A stretch of 64,000 bases of DNA, from positions 1 through 64,000 of the forward strand of contig JASANG010000239.1 of NCBI GenBank assembly GCA_030248215.1. Direction: 5' to 3'. The DNA is from Enoplolaimus lenunculus. Lineage: Eukaryota > Nematoda > Enoplea > Enoplida > Thoracostomopsidae. The position numbers and the translations under genes were made by a program. Position 1 is the first letter of the stretch. Each line of letters starts with the position of its first letter. The notes beneath the pieces are model-generated. The model was not told where the DNA came from. It did not search any database and was given only the letters and a program-made list of their open reading frames with translations. Of the stretch, positions 36,001-42,000 are shown one piece after another.

Positions 36001-39000
36001 AACGCATTGACTACTTAAATAACAGAGCAAACAAAATGACAGTTTCTATCACGAATGTTATTTTTAGGGGCATAACACTACGTAGCGTGTCCTAATTACT
36101 TTAAAGCACGGAAGGCTTATATAAAGCCGAAGATAATTGGAGAAAATTTCACAAAAATTACCTTGCAAATATCTTCAACATGCGTTCGAAATTCGCTGTC
36201 CATACTTTCATCGCATAAGTCACTTAGTTTGCAAACGACGGCTATTGATGCCAATAGTAAGTTGATCTCTACGTCGCTCAGATTTTCAATGCCGTTTCCA
36301 AAATGGTGTATTAACTGTTCCAATTGTGAAAGAAAAAGATGCCTTTCTGCCATATCCACTTTCGATAATACTGCTGTTGGCAAATCATCAAGGTCTGCGC
36401 GTAAATAATTCATGCAATCCACTAACAGATCGGTTTCCTTGAAAATGTGAACATATATCAATTCATTTCTGAATTCATTGTCAGGTTCATTGCCTTTTGA
36501 CGATAATATCGTGTTTCTCCGAATTATTGTTGTTACTACTGTACAGGTGAGACATTTAAAAATCTTATAAACTAAGTAAAAAATTCCATTGCCTTGTCAA
36601 ATTTAACGCAGGAAAATAATTTTGTTTCACAAGAACATAACAATGATTCATCAGAAGCTACCAGAATTTTCAGTTAAATTTTTGTTTCTTAAACTACGTA
36701 TGTCAATCTGTCACTACGGATAATAGTACATAGTACCTTGTGTTTTGCTTGATCCGTTTGACCCGCGAAAAAGATTTCTAAATGTTTCAATCTTAAAGCG
36801 TATTGTTCTCTGATCAAATTCAAAACAAACTAACCACGGTGGAGCTAACACAACTCGTCCCCAAAAAAATCATAAAACACTGCAGTATTTCTTTCAGAAG
36901 GTCAAGCGCTATGTCACAACGCTGGAGAAGCAGCAAATAATTTCGAATTATTTGCATACATGCTGTCGGCTTCAATTTTGACCTGGAGAAACTGACAAAG
37001 TTCAAGAAACAGTACTCAGTATAGTACAGGGTACAACCGTAATTACAATTTACAGTAAACAGAATTTAGGAAATTACCAGAAACGGAACTAGAAAGTGAA
37101 AAATACATGCCACCGAAAAATAATTAAATTTTCATTTTTGCAATAATATTGGTAAATGATTGTCAAGCTTTATATACTATATAAATGAAATCTATTTTAT
37201 TTTTGTCATTCCAAGTAAAACGCTGAATATCTACTGACCACAATTTAATTTATATCGAAATTTTTAATTCCAAAAATTACTGAAACCAAAAGGTGACAAA
37301 TTCGGAGCCGGAATTCCGGTTGCCCTGACGAACAGAATTGAGTGTGCAGTAATCGAGGTTGTGCTAACATCATATAACAATAAAATACACCTAGAGCTTA
37401 TCTTCATTGAAAAACGCAAATATTCGGTTCATTACTAACATTCGGCATCAGCCACTTCTACACCAGTATTTAAAAGCAGTGTCAATTTTTCAATCGTACT
37501 AAAAATAACAACATCATGCAAACACTGAAACAATGAAAAGGCTTATAAACCAACCAGGTTTTGTACTGAAGAACCATGATACCGAGTAAATCTTCGTAGG
37601 CATCGCAAAATATCACAGAATTGCTTGCCAATACTTTAGCCAGAATAGAATGAAGAGATAAACATAAATCCCAATTTATCTGCAAAACAGCATATTATGA
37701 TATATCAGGGTTCCAACAGGAACTAAATTTTACCGGAACACGAACAAGAACAGGAATTGAATCTTTTTGCAGGAACCGCAATGTGAAATAATTTTCATCA
37801 CCGAATCACTGTTGGACTTTTTAGAAAACTCGCCAAAAAATTGTTTAAGTAAATTTTCAGATATTTTTCATTACCAATTGTTGTGAAAACACATAACAAA
37901 CATTTTATGAACACAACTGAACTACAATGTCAACTTCTGCTTTTTATAAGTCTACCAGCATTTGTTGAAACCTCGACTTCTAGTCTCAGTGCCAAACCAA
38001 CGAGACTCAAGAACCGAGACCTGCCAAATACCGAGAATTGCCAAGACTCGAATCCCTGATCTTAGCCACCTCTGTTTTATACTACCTACGGAAAACTGGA
38101 TGCCCTTAAAAGGAACATGGGCCTAACGAATATTGCAACTGAACGCAACGCTACAAAACCATAGAAATAATACTATCAAAGGGCCGTTGTTAAAGTGTCA
38201 AAAATGCATCGGCGTGAGATTTAAACTTTGGAAAAATGAATTATAAGCTACGTTCTGATATTGGAATGAAATCTACTATTAGATTTGAATTCATTATCCG
38301 ACTCCGGCGGCGGACGGATGTTAAATTATCCGGCTCCGGCTCCGTCAGATATTGCTATCCGGTCGCACCCTGATATAGAATTCAATTCCCATTCCTGCAT
38401 TCAAATATGCAGGAACCTTAAATTTTACGGTTTGTGTTAAAATATCCACTCATTTAAATACTGGAAACTTTGTCTTTGCAAAATCATTGTTATGTTGAAA
38501 AGTCGCACGTCTTGTATTACATATAACAATTCAAATTTCTTGCCAAAAAAGTCTTAATCAAAATCTATGTTTTCTCCCTACGCACAATGCACAAGATGTT
38601 GGGAACTTACATCAATATCACGATCGCGACAGTCTACGAGAAATGAGCAAACAAATCTAAAGTAAGACACAAGTTCAGTAGCTATGCTTTCTTCAACTAC
38701 TTCTGGCAAGCTCTGAGTAGTTGATTTCTTGTCACACTCTTCGTTACTGATAACATCCATGACTTGGCTAATTATAGACGAACAGGCGTCGAACGTATCA
38801 GTCTAATATGAAAATATATACAGCACTTCATGCAAACACAAACTTTTGAAAGAATTTCCACCAACGGCAACTGTGTAAAAAATTTAAAGCCAAAACAAAA
38901 CTTAATAATACAGATCATGTAGAATTAAGTGCACCGTAATCGCAATTGTGTTTAATATGCTCTTAATTCTTCTCTATACCATTCCATTATAACGTGGCAG

Positions 39001-42000
39001 CCAAGGCAACTACCAAACAATCAACATCAGTTTTCACCATTATATATGCAATATACATTCAAACACAATCACAGCTTCTGCAACTAAAGTATCAGTTGAC
39101 ATGAACTGAAGTAATTGGACAAATTTTTCACATACTTTAATATTCGCCGCTTCCAGCATTATTCTCTGTTCAACAGTTGCTACAACAAGCATAATTCGCA
39201 GAAACTGAGGATCATCGCTGAACCATTTCGCCCCACAAACCTGCCATGCGGCATCACATATTCTCAGCGCCGTATGAACCGGTAGCTCATCACGATGAGA
39301 ACATAAGCCTAAGACGAATGAATCATTTTGAATCTCTAGGTCTATTGCAAAAACACAAACTTACACAGATTGTTAGGCAAATGTTCAGTGGACAAATTAT
39401 TATAATATACAAGTATACAACCATTACTAATTATGATTACCGTTTGTTTTACGACAAAATGATGTGAGTACAAGGAAATATTGAAAGACACATATTAAAT
39501 ATACAACTATACGTTTCTAAAGTGTACATAATGTTCATTAGTTTTACATTTCGAAATGTTTGTGTCGCGCAACACAATATATATCGCCTTATGCAGTAAT
39601 GAATACGAAACATTTCTTAACACAAAACACCCAACCATATTGAATACTTGCCGATTTTACTCCTCAATATATTTTTCAATGACAACCGAACTTGTTTCCA
39701 AGATTGCCAAAAGACTGCTGAATTCAAAATATGTTCCTAAAACATCAACATAAAATATTTTGCACACTATTGATCTGTGTACAATTGTGCACGTTTAAAT
39801 TGTTTTTTGATTCGTTCCAACTACTGCTAGAACATAGAACGCTCTTACTTAAGGTAAAAATATAATCGGCAATACAAACGTAACACACATACCCTGCCTT
39901 CTCCACTGCGGGGGGGGGCGGGGTACCAGCACTTTTCGAAATTTTCATTTTCCCCCCGGCGGAAATTTTGCCGCCCCTGAAAAGGCCCCCGTCGAACTTT
40001 CGGCCGCCCCCCAACAAATTTTTTGCTGGGGTCCCCCAGGACTTTTCTAGGCCAAAAATTTTCAATGTTAAAACGTAAAGACCTGGACTTCTTTTGAGGC
40101 GGACATTCGGCAAAATATGATTTTATATTACGCTGAGTACTCATAATTTTAATAGCGTTACAAATACCCGTAGTAACTAATACAATTCAATAATGAACTG
40201 AAAAAAGCACAATTATATAAAGACACGTTTGCGGGCATACAGCATTCGAAAGTACCTTGCAGCAGCAAGTTCAACCCGCCTGAGCCTTATGATAAACTGA
40301 AGATGTGACTATAATCTATATTTTATATAATTGTGCTTCTTTCAACTTCTGATTAAGTTGTCAGTATATACGTAATATTAGTTAAAATTATTGTTATTTG
40401 CGTTTGCGTGAGCGATGAGTAATCTTAAGTTGAGTTGGAAACACGGTCTAGAATGAAAAAATGGTCCAAAAAGTCGGTTTGCAAAATTTTAAGCCTGCCC
40501 CCAGGACCCCCAGATCATCTGGCGGGGCCCAGGAAAACTGCCCCCCAGCAAAATCAGCTGCCCCCCAGCAAAATCAGCTGCCCCCAGCAAAATCAGCTGC
40601 CCCCCCCCCAGGAAACTCCTGGGGGGCCCCCAGGAATCGCCCCCCGGCGGAAATTTGAAACTGTGAAGAAGCCAGATATATCAATCTTCTTAAAACATCA
40701 ACAAAATAGATAACAATTGAAATTGTTCAACTGTGTGCAGTTGCGCACGTTTCAAATATTTTTGATTAGTGCAAAATCTTGCTAGCATATATACGGCGCT
40801 CTTACATAAAGTGAACACAATCTAATCACCGATGTAAGTAAACTAACACGTACATACGTACCTTTGAAACATGCTTACCGCTCCACGGTAGCGTTTCAAA
40901 TTTGCGATTATTCTGAAATGAACAAAAATTAACGGATATGTATTACTGAAAAAGAAAGTGTGTAGAGTTTAACTAAACTTTACTTTAAATAAAACGAAAT
41001 ATTCATTGTCAGACGGCAAGTGTTAGAACCGTGTACGTAAAGACCAGGGTGCAACCGGAATTACAATTTACCGGAACCGGAATTTGAAAATTTTACCGGA
41101 ACCGGAACCGGAAACGGAAAGTGAAAAATGCATTTACCAAAAATTTCATTTTAATCTTATTTTTTGCTGTATTATTTGTGAAATAACCTTAGTCGAACAT
41201 AGGTATTTACTTTATTTGTTGTATTTTAGATTTTCATCATCGACTGAAGTGAAATCCACCATCAATGGCTTATATTCGGAGTACAAGTGGCTTTCAAAAG
41301 AGATTCTTAAAAATTAGCAAAGTTAAGAAACGGCCAAATTATAATACCGGAATTTTTAAATCCGGTAAAAATTTACCGGAACCGGAACCGGAAGGTGAAA
41401 AAATGCCGGAACCGGAATTCCGGTTGCACCCTGGTAAAGGCCTAACCAGAGGGGCCCACCAATGGCGTGACAAATTCATTTCTGTTAATAACTAAATGCG
41501 AGATAAAACAAATAGAATTAAAAACAAAACCACTTAACCTATATAATTTGTGTGGGCCCACCCCAACAAGAATCCTGGCTACTCCCATGAGTATATATCA
41601 CGTGATGTGTATATACAATCCCCATAATGCAATATAGTAATGCCTGCCGGCAGTATACACGATGTCCAGGGTAGGGTTGGCAACGGAGGCGAAAAATACC
41701 GGAACAAGCCGCAACTAGGGTCAACAAAACATGCCGGAGCCCGTAAATTTAGCAAAAATCAATATAAGGTTATCAAAAATTTTGGTTTTAAGTTTGTTTG
41801 TCAAAAAATCCAGATAATTTTTTCTCTAAATCGAAGCAAAATTTATAGCCAAACGCACCGAACGACAAAATTTTTCTAAAAATATAAAAAATTCACAACC
41901 GAAATTACCGGAACCGCCGCCAAAAATTCTACCGGAGCCGGAGGTCGATTTTCTACCGGACTTCAGCTTGTGCCCTGATTGTTCCATATATTCGAACTAA

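Noticed and set aside
36117-36461. Stop at 36117 as the end of a separate N-terminal gene
   Set aside because: A donor (AAG|GTAATT) precedes the stop, and exon 8 restores phase into exon 9; no poly(A) signal follows the stop.
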